From Ministeria vibrans ATCC 50519 (taxonomy: Eukaryota > Opisthokonta > Filasterea), in NCBI GenBank assembly GCA_943704425.1, contig CALSCP010002677.1, positions 1 to 26,848 on the forward strand: 26,848 bases of DNA. The letters are read 5' to 3'. This document shows positions 1 to 11,300 of this stretch, one piece after another (positions within the stretch are counted from its first letter, which is position 1; each line of letters begins with the position of its first letter). Below the pieces are notes generated by a model. The model saw nothing but the letters and a program-made list of their open reading frames with translations, was not told the DNA's origin and searched no databases. The position numbers were made by a program, and so were the translations under genes.

Positions 1-96
<96 letters not shown>

Positions 97-100
97 ACCA

Positions 101-130
<30 letters not shown>
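1..130. repeat. (CA)n microsatellite
   Basis: Almost pure CA dinucleotide repeat from the window edge to position 130. It is interrupted by a single CATA near 65 and by an AACCAT interruption near 97-102. It continues off the left edge, so its full length is unknown. It lies just upstream of a pyrimidine-rich AG (160-161), so it may sit inside an intron of a + strand gene whose last exon follows. Confidence 0.97.
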
Positions 131-132
<2 letters not shown>

Positions 133-161
133 CCGCAGCTAACACACTCTACTCTTCCTAG

Positions 162-297
162 ACGAGTGTTCCAGCGTGTGCGAATGGGCCGCTTCAACTC
201 AAACAAGCCCCCTGCGTCTCTTCCCTCGGTCTGTAAGCGTCCCGACAACGCACTGTGGTCTAATTCCCACGTTGTACCGCCAAATTCAATTGTATAA
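162..297 (+). CDS. Possible last exon of a + strand gene (partial)
   Basis: No product is recognised. A pyrimidine-rich stretch ends in TCTTCCTAG (153-161), a good 3' splice site. The following DNA is open for 44 codons in a frame entered at phase 2, ending with TAA at 295-297. The peptide begins RVFQRVRMGRF and ends NSHVVPPNSIV. The stop would lie 63 nt from the convergent Hsp70 stop, close to the 65-nt convergent spacing of PDSS2 and SPAG17 in this window. A second frame stays open slightly longer, so the frame choice is uncertain. The 5' exons would lie off the left edge, beyond the CA repeat. Confidence 0.3.
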
Positions 298-360
298 CTG
301 TCGAGTAAAATAATATTATAGTGAATCAAAATTGCAACAAACTGTAATGGGGGAGTGCAA

Positions 361-3308
361 TCACTTGCGCTTGCGGCGGTTCTTGCGGTTGTCGGCTTCG
401 CCTCCGCCCATGCGCAGCGCCTGCATCTTCTTGAGGATTGGCTGGTACACCTCAGCAACGGCCTTCTGCAGACGGTCCGCAGCGTCGTTGGTGAAGTTGT
501 CGCCAAGGCTCTGCACCTCACTACATGGACGCGTTGGAATAACGTCAGAAACTCAAACATTCACACCACACACAGCACACACACACACACTTACGTGACT
601 GTGTTGTCGACGGTCTCTTGCAGATGCATAACCTCCATCTGCGAGATACCAGCATCGGCTGTGTAGAGAAGAAACCAAGAAAAAAAAAAGTGTTATGACT
701 CGCAATGGCGTTTCAATTCCTTCCTTACGCATCGTCTTAAGAGCGTCGCGCACTTCGTAGAGGAAGGCGTCGAGGTCGTTGCGCGCACGCTGGGCAGCGC
801 GGATCTTCTCGTCAATCTTGTTAAACTTCTCAGCGTCCTGGAGCATCCTCTGGATCTCGTCCGATGAGAGACGGCCACGGTTGTCCGAGATGGTCACGCC
901 CGACGAGCGGCCCTATACAGTAATACAAAATAATAGAGTAAACACAAAATATAATTGAACTGTTTTTTCGTCTTCTTTTTCAACTTACGGAGGCCTCGTC
1001 CTTGGCGGTAACGCTGAGGATGCCGTTAGCGTCGATGGACATGCTGACGGTGAGCTTAGGGACACCACGCTTGCACGGGGGGATTCCGGTTAGCTCGAAT
1101 TGACCGAGGAGATGGTTGTCGGCCGTGTTTGGTCGTTCGCCCTCGAAGATCTTGAAGTCAACCGACGTCTGGAAGTCCTCCATGGTGGTGAAGCCGTCAG
1201 TCTTGACGCAAGGGATGGTCGAGTTGCGCTTGATGATGACGGACATGATGCGGCCCTCGGTCTCAATGCCGATGGAGAGGGGAGTCACGTCGAGGAGCAG
1301 GAGGTCCTTGGTGGCGTCGCTCGACTGGCCAGTGAGGATGGCGCCCTGGACGGCCGCACCGTACGCGACAGCCTCGTCGGGGTTGATCGACTTGCACGGC
1401 TCCTTGCCGTCAAAGAGATCGCGGAGAAGCGACTGGATCTTGGGCACGCGAGTGGAGCCGCCCACGAGGACAACCTCGTCGACTTGCGTCTTCTCGAGCT
1501 TCGAGTCCTTGAGCACCTTGCGCACGGGCTCCATGCACGAAGTGAAGTACTCGGCGCACAGCTGCTCGAACTTGCTGCGAGTAATCTTGCTGTTGAAGTC
1601 CTGGCCGTCGTAGAGCGAGTCGATGGAGATGGACGCCTCGGTGGCGACGGAGAGAGAGCGCTTCGCGCGCTCGCAAGCGGAGCGCAGACGACGGAGCGCG
1701 CGCGCGTTGTCGCTAATGTCAACCTTTTGCTTGAGCTTGAGCTCAGCAACAAAGTGGTTCACCAGCTGGTTGTCGAAGTCTTCGCCACCGAGATGCGAGT
1801 CACCGGCCGTCGCCAGGACGTTGAAGATGCCGCCCTCAATGCGGAGAAGCGACACGTCAAAGGTGCCACCACCGAGATCGAAGATGAGAATGTGCTGCTG
1901 GGCAGCAGTGTTGGCCTTGGCCTTGTCGCCGAGACCGTAGGCGATGGCCGCCGCAGTAGGCTCGTTGATGATGCGAAGAACATCAAGACCGGCAATGGCA
2001 CCGGCGTCCTTGGTCGCCTGCTTCTGCTGGTCGTTAAAGTAGGCCGGAACGGTCACAACGGCCTTCTTGACGGCGTGGCCCAGGTAAGCCTCGGCGGTAC
2101 GCTGTAAACAACAGGAAGCATCAGTTTGATGTTGTTGGAAAGAAGAACAACTATAAATGTGTTTTTTTTACCTTCATCTCGAGGAGAACCATGGAGCTAA
2201 TCTCTTCGGGCGAGTAGAGCTTGGACTCGTCACCATTGTCGATCTTGATCGAGGGACGGTCCGAGCCGGTCTCGACAACCTGGAAGGGCCACACTGCAAA
2301 AGCAAAATAGGACAATCAGGAGATGGCTTGGCAAGAGACAAAGCAAAAACAGCATCGTACGGGAAATGTCCTTGGTGACAGTGCTGTCGGAAAAGTTGCG
2401 TCCAATGAGACGCTTGGCGTCGAAGACGGTGTTCTTCGGGTTGCTGGCAGCCTGCTGCTTGGCGGGCTCACCGATGAGGCGCTCAGAGGGCTTGCCATCC
2501 TCGCTGGGGAGGAAAGCAACTGAAAAAAAAAGAAGGGGGGGGGAGTCGTGTCAAAAAAAACTTCATCCCATTACACGTGTAAAGACAAAAGCAACAAATT
2601 CCGTTGCACTTTGCCAGAAACTAGTACAATAAAAGGATTTGGTGACGTTTGAAACAAAAGGTTTCAGGCAAAACAAACGGCCCAAGTGTCAAACGACAAA
2701 CGAAAAAAAAAGTTGAGTTTGGGAAAAAAAACGCAAAAGCGTGGACAGACAAAAGCGATGCGGGACGCCACCGGTTCGCTACCACAGCGTGTGTACACAA
2801 GCGTGTGTGCAAATGAGAAGAATAGAGACCCACAAGAAAGTTGTGCAGTGGGTGGAGCGCGCAAAGGGAGCAGAAAAAAAAAAGTCGCGTGGAACGCCAA
2901 AGCGACAATTAGCAAGAAGCAATGCGCATGCTATCTGTCCCAGTGCCACTGGTGTTGCACTAAGTTATGAGTGCTTCAAAAGGCGCGGCTCCAGAGCCAC
3001 TACAGTGGGCTGGGTCGAGAGGAACAGTCGATCGACAAAAAAAAAAAAAAAAAAAAAAAAACGGGACAAGGACCACGAGGCAGACTTACCGTATGAGGGG
3101 GTCGTTCTCGCGCCGACAGAGTTGGCGATGACCTCAACCTAGAGTGTGGGTGGCAACAGGATAAGAAAGGGCCGCTTGCTTGGCGAGATGTCGGCAAGGC
3201 TTTCGAAGCGTGTACCTTTCCGTGCTGGAAGACAGCGACGCAGCTGTAGGTGGTACCGAGATCGATACCGATGCAGACGTCCTCGTTCTTGACAGTTTCT
3301 TCAGACAT
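361..3308 (-). CDS. Hsp70 chaperone, cytosolic type, lacking EEVD tail
   Basis: ATP-dependent chaperone that binds unfolded polypeptides. Eight exons: 3308-3216, 3138-3090, 2519-2361, 2293-2172, 2101-989, 912-729, 658-595 and 520-361. They sum to 1944 nt (647 residues), the usual family length. The N-terminus reads [14 protein letters not shown] (phosphate-binding loop). Exon 5 carries [39 protein letters not shown] and the interdomain linker [15 protein letters not shown], then the substrate-binding domain. There is no signal peptide, transit peptide or HDEL, so the nucleocytosol is inferred. The C-terminus is odd: it ends KNRRKRK, with neither the EEVD that binds TPR co-chaperones nor GGMP repeats. 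It could be a ribosome-associated (Ssb-like) or nuclear/nucleolar paralogue. Intron 2 is 570 nt, far longer than the others (67-77 nt). The start is the only ATG giving the canonical N-terminus. Confidence 0.95.
3039..3061. repeat. Poly-A tract inside Hsp70 intron 2
   Basis: A run of about 23 A on the + strand (poly-T in the sense of the Hsp70 gene), within the 570-nt intron 2520-3089 and some 30 nt from its 5' splice site. Shorter A runs also occur near 2525, 2705, 2725 and 2875. I see no coding exon in this intron. Confidence 0.85.
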
Positions 3309-3488
3309 ATTTACGATGAATCAATAAAAAGAGTGACTAGAAATTCTTATTTTCAGTTCTGGATTAATTCTACTTTACTAGATTGATCATTGACCATGAT
3401 ACCCACCTCATTCACTGTCACTCGGCCATTTCTTCATTTTCGCTGGAGGAATATATCGAGGAGAGTAAAATTAAAGAAGAAAGACTGA
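3309..3488 (-). promoter_or_regulatory. Intergenic region upstream of Hsp70
   Basis: 180 nt between the Hsp70 start and the stop codon of the upstream zinc-cluster gene on the same strand. It must hold the Hsp70 promoter and the 3' end of the neighbour. It contains a GAA/TTC-containing stretch near 3341-3356, but no proper array of alternating nGAAn units, so I do not call a heat-shock element. Confidence 0.4.
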
Positions 3489-5016
3489 TTACATGTGTAC
3501 AAGGGGGGTCTTGTGTTGCAGGTGAGCAATGAAAAAGACAATGTCTTTGTTGTCATTGCGACAGACAGTGACGAGAGCACGGCAGACGGGGGGTGGATCG
3601 GTCGACTTGACAGAGGCAAGCAACCAAGTGGACTCGTACGACTCAATGCCAAGGATTTCGGCGCCCGTCTCCATCAGCATCATGCCGGGGACACTGGGGG
3701 GAGCAAGAAGGTCGTAGACATAAAGACGGTCGGCGGGAGGATGAAGAGGCGCAACGAGCGGTGAGAAGCGCAGAAGACGTTGCAGAGGCTTGCCAATAAG
3801 AAGAAGGGCACCAAGGCTGTCCCAGGCGCAGCAGCAGTCGTTGGCATACCGCTTGAGAGCACTGTCGCGAGCAGAGGAGACGAGAGGCTCGGCGCGCGGA
3901 GTGTACTCGTCGAGGGGCACGCGCGACATGCTCGTCTGCTCATAGCGATCCCACAGCGCCTTGAGCTTAAATCGCTGCAAAATGAGAGTCTCGGACGCAG
4001 TTGAGTCGTCGACACCCCCCCCAAGTACTCCCACGATGGTCTGAGAGGCCTGCTGGAGCTCAGGAAAGAGCGCGTGCTGCGGAAAGCTCGTGCTGGTCCA
4101 TTCACCCATCACAGCCCACACATGACCAGAGGCTGAAACAGAAAAACAGTATATAAATAATGTGTGTGGGCGTGTGACTACGTGTAGTTACGTCGTGTAT
4201 GTCGTGGTATGACGATAAGATCACGGTCCCGCGAGCGCAAGTCGGAAATGTGGGCAAGACAAGTTGAGTTCTGCACAAAGCCTACACAACAATATTAGAT
4301 CATATGCGTGCGGTTTGCTAGGAATGGTTGATTACCTTCGGTGTCATACATGTCGTCGTCGTAAAGGGGAGGAACGCTGGTGGCAGAGAGGGTTGCGAGA
4401 GAGGACATGCTGGCGTTGCCAAGACGGGAGAGAAGAGAAGAGTGTGCAACGGGGACCATATGCATGGGAGATGCAGCTGCAGGGGTGGCACCGGCGGTGG
4501 TTGAAAGGGTGTCTGAGGTGCGAGGGCTATGAGGGTGGCCTGGAGTGGTGGTGCTGAAGTCAAAGTGGACAGAGCGGAGTCGCAGATCATGGGCACCGAG
4601 TTCACCGCCACTGGTGCTGCCGGGCATAGTAGTGGTGGTAGTCGTAGTAGTGGTGGTGCCGGCGGAGGCGGTGCGTTTGCGTGGAGAGGGTTTAGCGCGA
4701 CGCAGAGCAGGAGCATTGGAGGGGGAAGAGTCGGAGGAGGGACGCTTGCGGGATGGCTGTGGTAGTGGAAGGGAAAGAGGGGGAGGGGTGACGGGGGTGC
4801 TGAAGGGAAGAGAGGAAGAGAACGACGAGGATGAGGGGAGCTCAGAGCTGGCTGTCGATGGCTGTGGCTGTGACTGTGGCTGCGACTGATGTTGTTGCTG
4901 TTGGGAGTGAAAGGCGGAGGAGGGGGTGGAATTGGGCTGTTGTAGAGGGAGAAGAACTTGCTGGTAGAAGTTGGAGAGGGACGACCCAAGTGGAGGACCC
5001 AATGAGGAGAGGAAGG

Positions 5017-5054
<38 letters not shown>

Positions 5055-6710
5055 GATTGCTGTTGCGACTGCTGTTGTTGGGGAAGAAAGGACGATTGGT
5101 GCTGCAGTAGAAATAGCTGTTGTTGAAGTGAGTGGGTGGATTGCTGCTGCTGCTGTTGCTGAAGAAATTGCTGTGGGGTCCAGGCGGAGGAGGAGTCCGG
5201 CGCAGTGTTGTCAAACCGAGTATGCTCATGTTGCGGCTGTTGGTGGGTTTGTTGTTGCACTCCAGACACAGGTGTGTTGTCGTTGTCAGAGGTCGCAGCA
5301 GCAGCAGCAGCGGCAGCGGCAGCGGCAGCAATGTCGCGCTGACGCATTGTCTGTTGTGCCCTCTCGCGACGTTGCTGTCGACGTGCCATCTCCTTCTCCT
5401 TCTGCTGAACTTTGAGTGCCTCCTGCTTTTGTTTGCGCTCCAGTACATTTTGATGTCGTTTTTTCTGATCGGCTGAGCGAGATGTGACCTGTGGCTCGGC
5501 GACTGGCGCAACTCTCTTCTTGCGCTTGGGCACACTCGCACTCTTCTTGGGTGCGGCAGCCTTCAAGACGCCCATAGAGTGACTCTCTTCTTCCGTCTGG
5601 TGTTCCAATTGGTGTAGCAACAAATCTACGTGCATCTGTGCCGTACGACGGTGCCCTGCTTCCTTGTTCCATGACGGCTGAGCAATTGACGCTCCTTCTT
5701 CTTCTGTCTCGCCTTCTGCCGTCATCGCTGCTGTTGTCGCCAATGCTGCTGTTGTTGTTGTTGTTGCTGCTGTTGCTGCTGTTGTTGTTGTTGTTGTTGA
5801 TGTTATCGCTGCTGCTGTTGGTGTTGCTGTTATTGCTGTTGAGGCTGCTACGGCCGAGGCGGAGACTGGCGCAGACGTGGATATTGCCGTTTGTGACGGT
5901 ACAAGCGTCGCTGACTCGGAAGCGCCCAGCACAGAAGCGAGTCCCAACGGTACGACAAAAGCGTCGTCTTTAGCCGTGCCGTCCATGTCGTTTCCCGCAC
6001 CGCCCTCCAACCTGTCGTCGCAAGACCCGCTCGGATCGACATGCTTCTCGCGTGCGTTATCCGCAAACCCTAAAGAAGAGTATAATAGCATAAAAAAATT
6101 TAAAAGTTACGTTTACGACGGAAGTCCTTTGCAAAACCCACTTTCATCCCAGAGATATACAATAATTATGCTGAAACGCTAGATACGAGGCGGTCCGGAA
6201 GAGAAAGTAGTGCGCTGAGTGAACCTCTGAGCGAACAATCAACACACACAAAAAAAAGGGTTGTTGGGAGATTGACGGAGAGGACGAAAGACGCGGGGGT
6301 TGGCACATGGGTGGATGCCGTGAAGAAAAATCGGACGCTTCCATGGAAATGCGAGGCAGTTGGAGCGCGAAGACAGCCGCAAAGGTCCGATGAGTGAAAA
6401 CAGGACAAAAGAGAAGAAGAAAAAAAAAAAAAAAAAAAAAAAAAAAAGGAAAAGAAGTGAGTGTGGACATACCGGATTGGTCGCAAGAGAGAGCAGGGTC
6501 GGCAGTGGGGTCAACAGAGCCCTTGCGCGGGCGGCCGCGGCGGCGCAGGGGCAGTGTGGCGCACTCCTGCGTCAACCCCACCCGGACGCACCGCAGACAC
6601 GGCCGGGCCCCGTCACACGCACGGTGCGCATTCTTGCACACGGAGCAGGCAGACGGCGAGGGGCTTGCGGCGCCACAAGCGCCCTCTTCGGCGTGAGCTC
6701 CATTGTGCAT
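3489..6710 (-). CDS. Zn2Cys6 zinc-cluster transcription regulator with poly-Q region
   Basis: Probable DNA-binding regulator. Exons 6710-6473, 6069-4336, 4281-4192 and 4132-3489 keep phase throughout and sum to 2706 nt (901 residues). Exon 1 encodes a complete fungal-type binuclear cluster, C22-C25-C32-C38-C41-C50 (CX2CX6CX5CX2CX8C). AH follows the second Cys and RPCLRC covers the fourth and fifth. This pattern resembles the ERT1/AcuK/RDS2 group of gluconeogenesis regulators. An AT-hook-like RRRGRPRKG follows at residues 56-64. Exon 2 is low complexity: Thr/Ala runs, a basic Gln-rich segment, poly-Ala, long poly-Gln and poly-Thr. The C-terminal exons are globular-looking, with hydrophobic strands and GAEILGIESYESTWLL; a PAS-like fold is possible, as ERT1 proteins carry one, but I cannot show it. 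It is divergent from PDSS2 (241 nt between ATGs), so a shared promoter is likely. Exon 1 to exon 2 joining rests on phase and splice sites alone. Confidence 0.78.
5015..5160 (-). repeat. CAA/CAG trinucleotide repeats coding poly-Gln
   Basis: On the coding strand this is CAA-dominated with interspersed CAG, giving a Gln run of about a dozen residues and several shorter ones inside the zinc-cluster protein. The longest pure stretch is the TTG run on the + strand at about 5020-5053. Related coding repeats in the same exon are poly-Ala at about 5296-5332 and poly-Thr/Ala at about 5720-5840 and 4622-4660. Such runs are typical of activation regions and are prone to length variation. Confidence 0.9.
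6420..6447. repeat. Poly-A tract in intron 1 of zinc-cluster gene
   Basis: A run of about 28 A on the + strand (poly-T in sense of the gene), within the 403-nt intron 6070-6472, close to its 5' splice site. The rest of this intron shows no convincing exon. Confidence 0.9.
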
Positions 6711-6951
6711 CTTCTCCTTCTCACTGTGCTGACTCCAGTCCAGCGAAAATCAGTCCCCGCTGCGTGGCGTGCGTGGCTGTCAGTCCTGAAGACTTTTTTC
6801 GTTCCAAAGGGAAAGGGTGTTGAGTCAATTTTGATTGTTGAATGACTGAATCTTCTCAATGTGTTGACCGACTGTATTAATTTATTTTTTATTCAATAAT
6901 CAATACAAAATCTGAAAATCAGTGAGTTATCACTCAAAAATCAAAATTATC
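6711..6951. promoter_or_regulatory. Bidirectional promoter region, zinc-cluster gene / PDSS2
   Basis: 241 nt between two divergent start codons. The PDSS2 side is strongly AT-rich (6876-6950, with TTTATTTTTTATTC and several CAAAA runs). The transcription starts of both genes must lie here, so control elements are probably shared. I see no factor site that I can name. Confidence 0.5.
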
Positions 6952-8307
6952 ATGCTGTTTGGTAGTGGAAGATGGGCGTCTGCACTGGCTGCAGCCTCGT
7001 CAGCGACTGGATATGTGCCAACGTTGGCTTCGGCACGAGAATTGCTTGGAAAAGACGTCAGGAATTGAAACATTTCAAGTCGACACACTGACATGATCGG
7101 CGCTTAGGTCATCGGGCTGTTTGCGCGTGTCCGCAGTGCGTCGCACCCCCATCTGAGTGCGGTCGTGGGCCGGGTGCATGGCCAAATGCAATACAGACCG
7201 CGTGGGCAGGCGCTCCTTCTCGCGGCGGCCGCAGCCCTTCCAGAGCAGCGAGGGAAACCAAGTGCGTCGGCGTGTCAGCACACTCTCACTCTCGCTCATC
7301 CCCCCCCCTTTCCCCCTTCGCCCTTTTTCTCTCTTAGGCGCGCGCTTACGATCCCTTGCAGATCTTGTTGAGGTGGTCTATGCAGCAACACTGATTCACG
7401 ATGGACTCGCAGAAATCGATCGCCTCGAAGCAGGCGACACCAAAGACGGTATGTGTGTGCAACGCTCCATCTGTTTCAGACACCCAACTGTAACACTCAC
7501 CCCTTTACTTAGCGACCATTGATGCAAACAAGTTGTCAGTGCTGACAGGCGACTTGCTCCTGGCGCACGCTTCGAACCGGCTGGCATCGCTGCACCACGC
7601 ACCGACCGTGGCACACATTTCAAGTGCGATTGCCGACACGGTTGAGGGACGCTTTATGCGCCTAAACACAGGCGCACTGGACGCCACTATGGCGTTGTGT
7701 GAGCGTGCCATGGAGAAACGCACTGTCTCTTTGCTACAACACGCGTGCTCGGCGGGCGTCGAGCTTGCGTACGCAGAAGCCGCCCTGGGCACACCGCAGC
7801 CCAACGTGCTCGCCTCCATTGTCGAGTATGCCAGTTGTCTGGGACGTATTCTCGACCTCAAGGAGGATCTCGCTCGCTTCACACGCCCCTTTGACACCAT
7901 AGCGGCGACCAACACTGCACCAGCTTGCGGCAGCACCCAAGAAGAAGTGTTTGCCACATTGCCATACTATGCCCCTCAACTTTCGGTCGCAGTTACTCTT
8001 GCCTGCGAGTCCTCCTCCGCCACCCAATCGCTCTTTGCCGACCCGCATCCCAACCAAAAGCAAGTAAGTTTTCTTCCTCCCTTCCCAACAAACCAAGTGA
8101 GAAAATGCTCTGATTGTGTTGGCTCTTCTGCGCAAATAGCTGTACGCTGCTGTGCGCTCGAGTGTTGCGCCTGAGCGCATTGCTCAGCTGTGCCAGGGAC
8201 ACGCCTCAAAGGCCGTCGATGCACTCGCTGCCTTTCCGCCGTCGCGCGCTCTCAGTGCCATGACTGAGCTGGTGCGTGCTGCTGCTGACAAGACGGACGC
8301 AGAGTAG
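6952..8307 (+). CDS. PDSS2: Decaprenyl-diphosphate synthase subunit 2 (PDSS2/Dlp1-like)
   Basis: Non-catalytic partner of the trans-prenyltransferase that makes the ubiquinone side chain in mitochondria. Exons 6952-7056, 7108-7261, 7338-7448, 7513-8063 and 8140-8307 sum to 1089 nt (362 residues, against roughly 400 in animals). The N-terminus, MLFGSGRWASALAAASS, is suited to mitochondrial import. Family landmarks in order: PTLASARELL, the ASHPHL segment, LRSLADLVEVVYAATLIH, LTGDLLLAHASNRLA and a C-terminal ALAAFPPSRALSAM block. The position where catalytic subunits have DDxxD reads HDGLAEID, lacking the aspartate pair as in PDSS2/Dlp1, so it should need a PDSS1-type partner encoded elsewhere. 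Intron 1 (51 nt) has the non-canonical donor GTCAGG but a good CTGAC branch site. It is convergent with SPAG17. Confidence 0.88.
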
Positions 8308-8372
8308 TCGTATGATAATTGGAATGAAGAGAGATCTGATTTGTATGTTGTAAAGATACATAAACGTAAATG

Positions 8373-11300
8373 TTAGGCAACGGTGAAAGTATCTTCGCTG
8401 TCGTGCTGGTGTAACTCTCTGCGGCCCACAATAGGCGCAGAAGGGGAGTCGATGGGCGGAAGAGGGGTGCGACCCACGCTGGTGGTGGAGGAGGAAGGGA
8501 TGGCGGCAGCGAGGCGCGCCATGACGTGCTGTGGCGCACTCGTGTATTCCGTGTACTCGGGCGAAGCAAAGTAGTGTGGCACAAGGTACTTCTCGTGGCG
8601 CAGTAGACATGATTCTGCGTCTTGCTGTCGCACAATAGCGTCTCGCTCGCGTTTGCGAGCGACTTCAGCTTGCTCCTTTGCCTCTTGCGCTTCAAATTGT
8701 CGCTGTCGCTCAGAACGCATCTGCTGCACTTGCGCAAACTGCTCAGCCGCCCTGGCAATCTCGTGACCAATAGCATCGAGTGATGCACCACTAGACTGTG
8801 GTTGTTGCTGTTGCTGGTGGTGTGCGTGCTGTTTGCACCAATCAGTGTACTTGTCGTAGGCTAAACTGGCGTGAGTGCGTGCTGCGTCGCTGATGGGAGC
8901 CCGTTGGATGTGCTCGTGGTACACGACGGTCGCCTGTGGACGTGCACTCGCGGCCTGCTCAACCGTATCGCGACTGCGCAGTGCGGAGGGCAGCAGGGAG
9001 GGCAGTCGTCCACTTACTGCTGTTGCCGGTGTGGTGAGGGTGTGGAAGGAGATGTGTGCTTCGCTGTCGTCGCTGAGCTGCGTCGTGTTGCTTGACGTCG
9101 CGATGGACCCTGTCGACGTCGGTGGTGGTGCGGAAGTCCACTCTTCGCCGCCCAAACCATCGTCGCGCACCACAAACAGAAGGGGAGCTAGTGGGTCAAT
9201 GTTTGTTCCTGCCTTTGTGTCGATACGACCGTCACGCGCGGTCACATTGTCAGTATGAGAGATGCACATCGGGAGAGGATTGCATGAGAAGGTGAACTGG
9301 TCCTTGTGCGGGAACAACAGCTGTGCCGAGGACGCACTGAAGTCAATCGAGAGCGCCACTGGCGCCTGCTCAACATGCACCATCGGAGAGGCTCCGCAAG
9401 TGTACACGACAGTGATGCCATTGGCAGAAGAATGCACACGCGCAACAGAGCTGTCGTCGGCTACGGTGCAGACACAGTCGAGTGTGGGACTCTCGAGTTG
9501 GGTGTACTCTGTGCCCGAGCGACTAAGACGCACTCCGTCGCTGTACTCGGCACTGACAGCAACACCGTCGCGCTGCACCACAGTCGTGCCATCGACGCGG
9601 TACACGACCGTCTGCGAACCCACATGCATCACCACCCTCTGTAGCAGCTTGCCTTCTGTTTCTGGCAAGGGCTCCTCCTCCGCCAGGCGATGTGCCTCGA
9701 CACGCGCTTCGTCTGCACATGCACGTTCCACCGCAGTCCAGTCCACTGTGTGTGTGGAACTTGAGGACGATTGTACAGTGGCACTCACAGTCGTACTGCG
9801 TCGCGGACGCCGGTTCTTTGTCGCACTTGGTACTACTGGTGGTGCTGGGGTCGACTGAGTCTGCGTTGCAGCTGCTGCTGCTGCTGTTACTGCATCGGTG
9901 GCGACGGCGACAGCACTGAATTGCTCTTGGCGCGCCTGCTCAAGACGACGCTCGAGAACACTTGGGTACAGCTGATCGGCGCGGGTCAAGCGAAAGTGCG
10001 CCACCTCGTCGCTTGTCCAGGCTTTGCGGTGCACGCCCTCCGCATCCGTGTACGACTCAGCGCCCGTCTGCACGTCGCGGCTAAAGATGCGTCCATGGTA
10101 GTCGCGCACTGTGATTGCAACGGGAGTGTGCTGCACCAAGAGACCGCCAGGCAGAAACACAAAAGGATGGGACTCGGCGAGCACAGTGAGAGAGCCATCG
10201 CGTGCAAGACGCACAGGAGTGGTGGTGTCAGGGGTAGACACAGTGAGGGTGTGCGAGAGAAGGCAAGCGCAGATATGGGTGCCGTCGAGGAAGGCGGAGA
10301 AGGTAAGTGAGGCGGGAGGTGACTGTGAGTGCGGTGCAACGTTGGTGGAGAATGACTGGACGCGACGGTCAAGCGAGAAGCGATGTATCGCGTGGAAGTC
10401 AGAAGTGGTGTCGAGGGACACGCGAGAACACAGCGAGCCCCACTGCGACTGTGACGTGCGTGATTGCAACAAGAGACAGTTGGCAGCGTGACCGACGGGA
10501 ACAGAGCGCGACTCGGTCTGCCTCTGGTGCACAATCACATCACATAGATCGTATGTACGCGTCGCACTGACTCGCTGCGACTGCACTTGTTGCCATCGAA
10601 GATGGTTTCTGAGTTGAAGTGGAGTTGCCAAGTGCATAGTAGAGGAGTGCGATGTCTCCGTTGTGGGCTGCTCGTGGAGGGCAACCAGTGTGGCACTGAG
10701 AGAGGGCGAGCGAGCAGTGAGGACACGTGGATGGGTGGTGGACTGGGCGCAAGCCATGCGACGCAAGAGGGCAGCTGGAGAGCCACGGTAGACGGTAGCG
10801 TAGAGAGCACCGCTGTCGAGCATGGCGCGAGGCACATCCAGATGCTGTTCGAAGGTTAGTGCGTTGAGAATGTGGGGATAGTTGTGGACGCTGGAGCTGG
10901 AGTGAGGCTGTGCGTTGATAAAGTGGCGCAGTTGGTAGTGTCGCATGCGCTCGTTGGGCGCTGGGGCGAGCGAGAAGCGAGCAAAAAGAGCGCGCACAAT
11001 GAGGTCGCGGTGAAGACGCAAGATGTGTGCTGGCGCAACGTGAAGGTGCTGCTTGTGACGGGCGAGCAACAGTGCCGTGGAGTCGGTGCCTGAGATGAAC
11101 GTGAGGTCGTTGTCATCTGTGTCAGCGTGGTCCGTGCTAGAGTGCACGTTGAGTGAACTGGCAGTAGCGTCAAGGACAAGTGAAACGGCTGCTGAAGGAG
11201 ATGCGTGTGTGGGAGATAAAGAGGAGAAAGACGCAGAATGGTGAGCGGGAAAGCCGCTGGGGGCATTGCAGACGGAGTTTTGCTCGACGTGAGTGAGAAT

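Noticed and set aside
1-130. Telomeric repeat at the left edge
   Set aside because: The unit is a plain CA dinucleotide with no G-rich telomere unit, and genes follow immediately. It is an ordinary microsatellite.
1100-2107. 335-codon + strand frame antisense to Hsp70
   Set aside because: Exact antisense shadow of the largest Hsp70 exon. The composition is an artefact of codon bias on the other strand and no family motifs are present.
3330-3400. Heat-shock element upstream of Hsp70
   Set aside because: GAA and TTC triplets occur but not in the required alternating 5-nt spacing, so no credible site.
4545-5415. + strand frames opposite the zinc-cluster gene
   Set aside because: Val/Leu/Gly runs mirror the poly-Gln and poly-Thr codons of the real gene.
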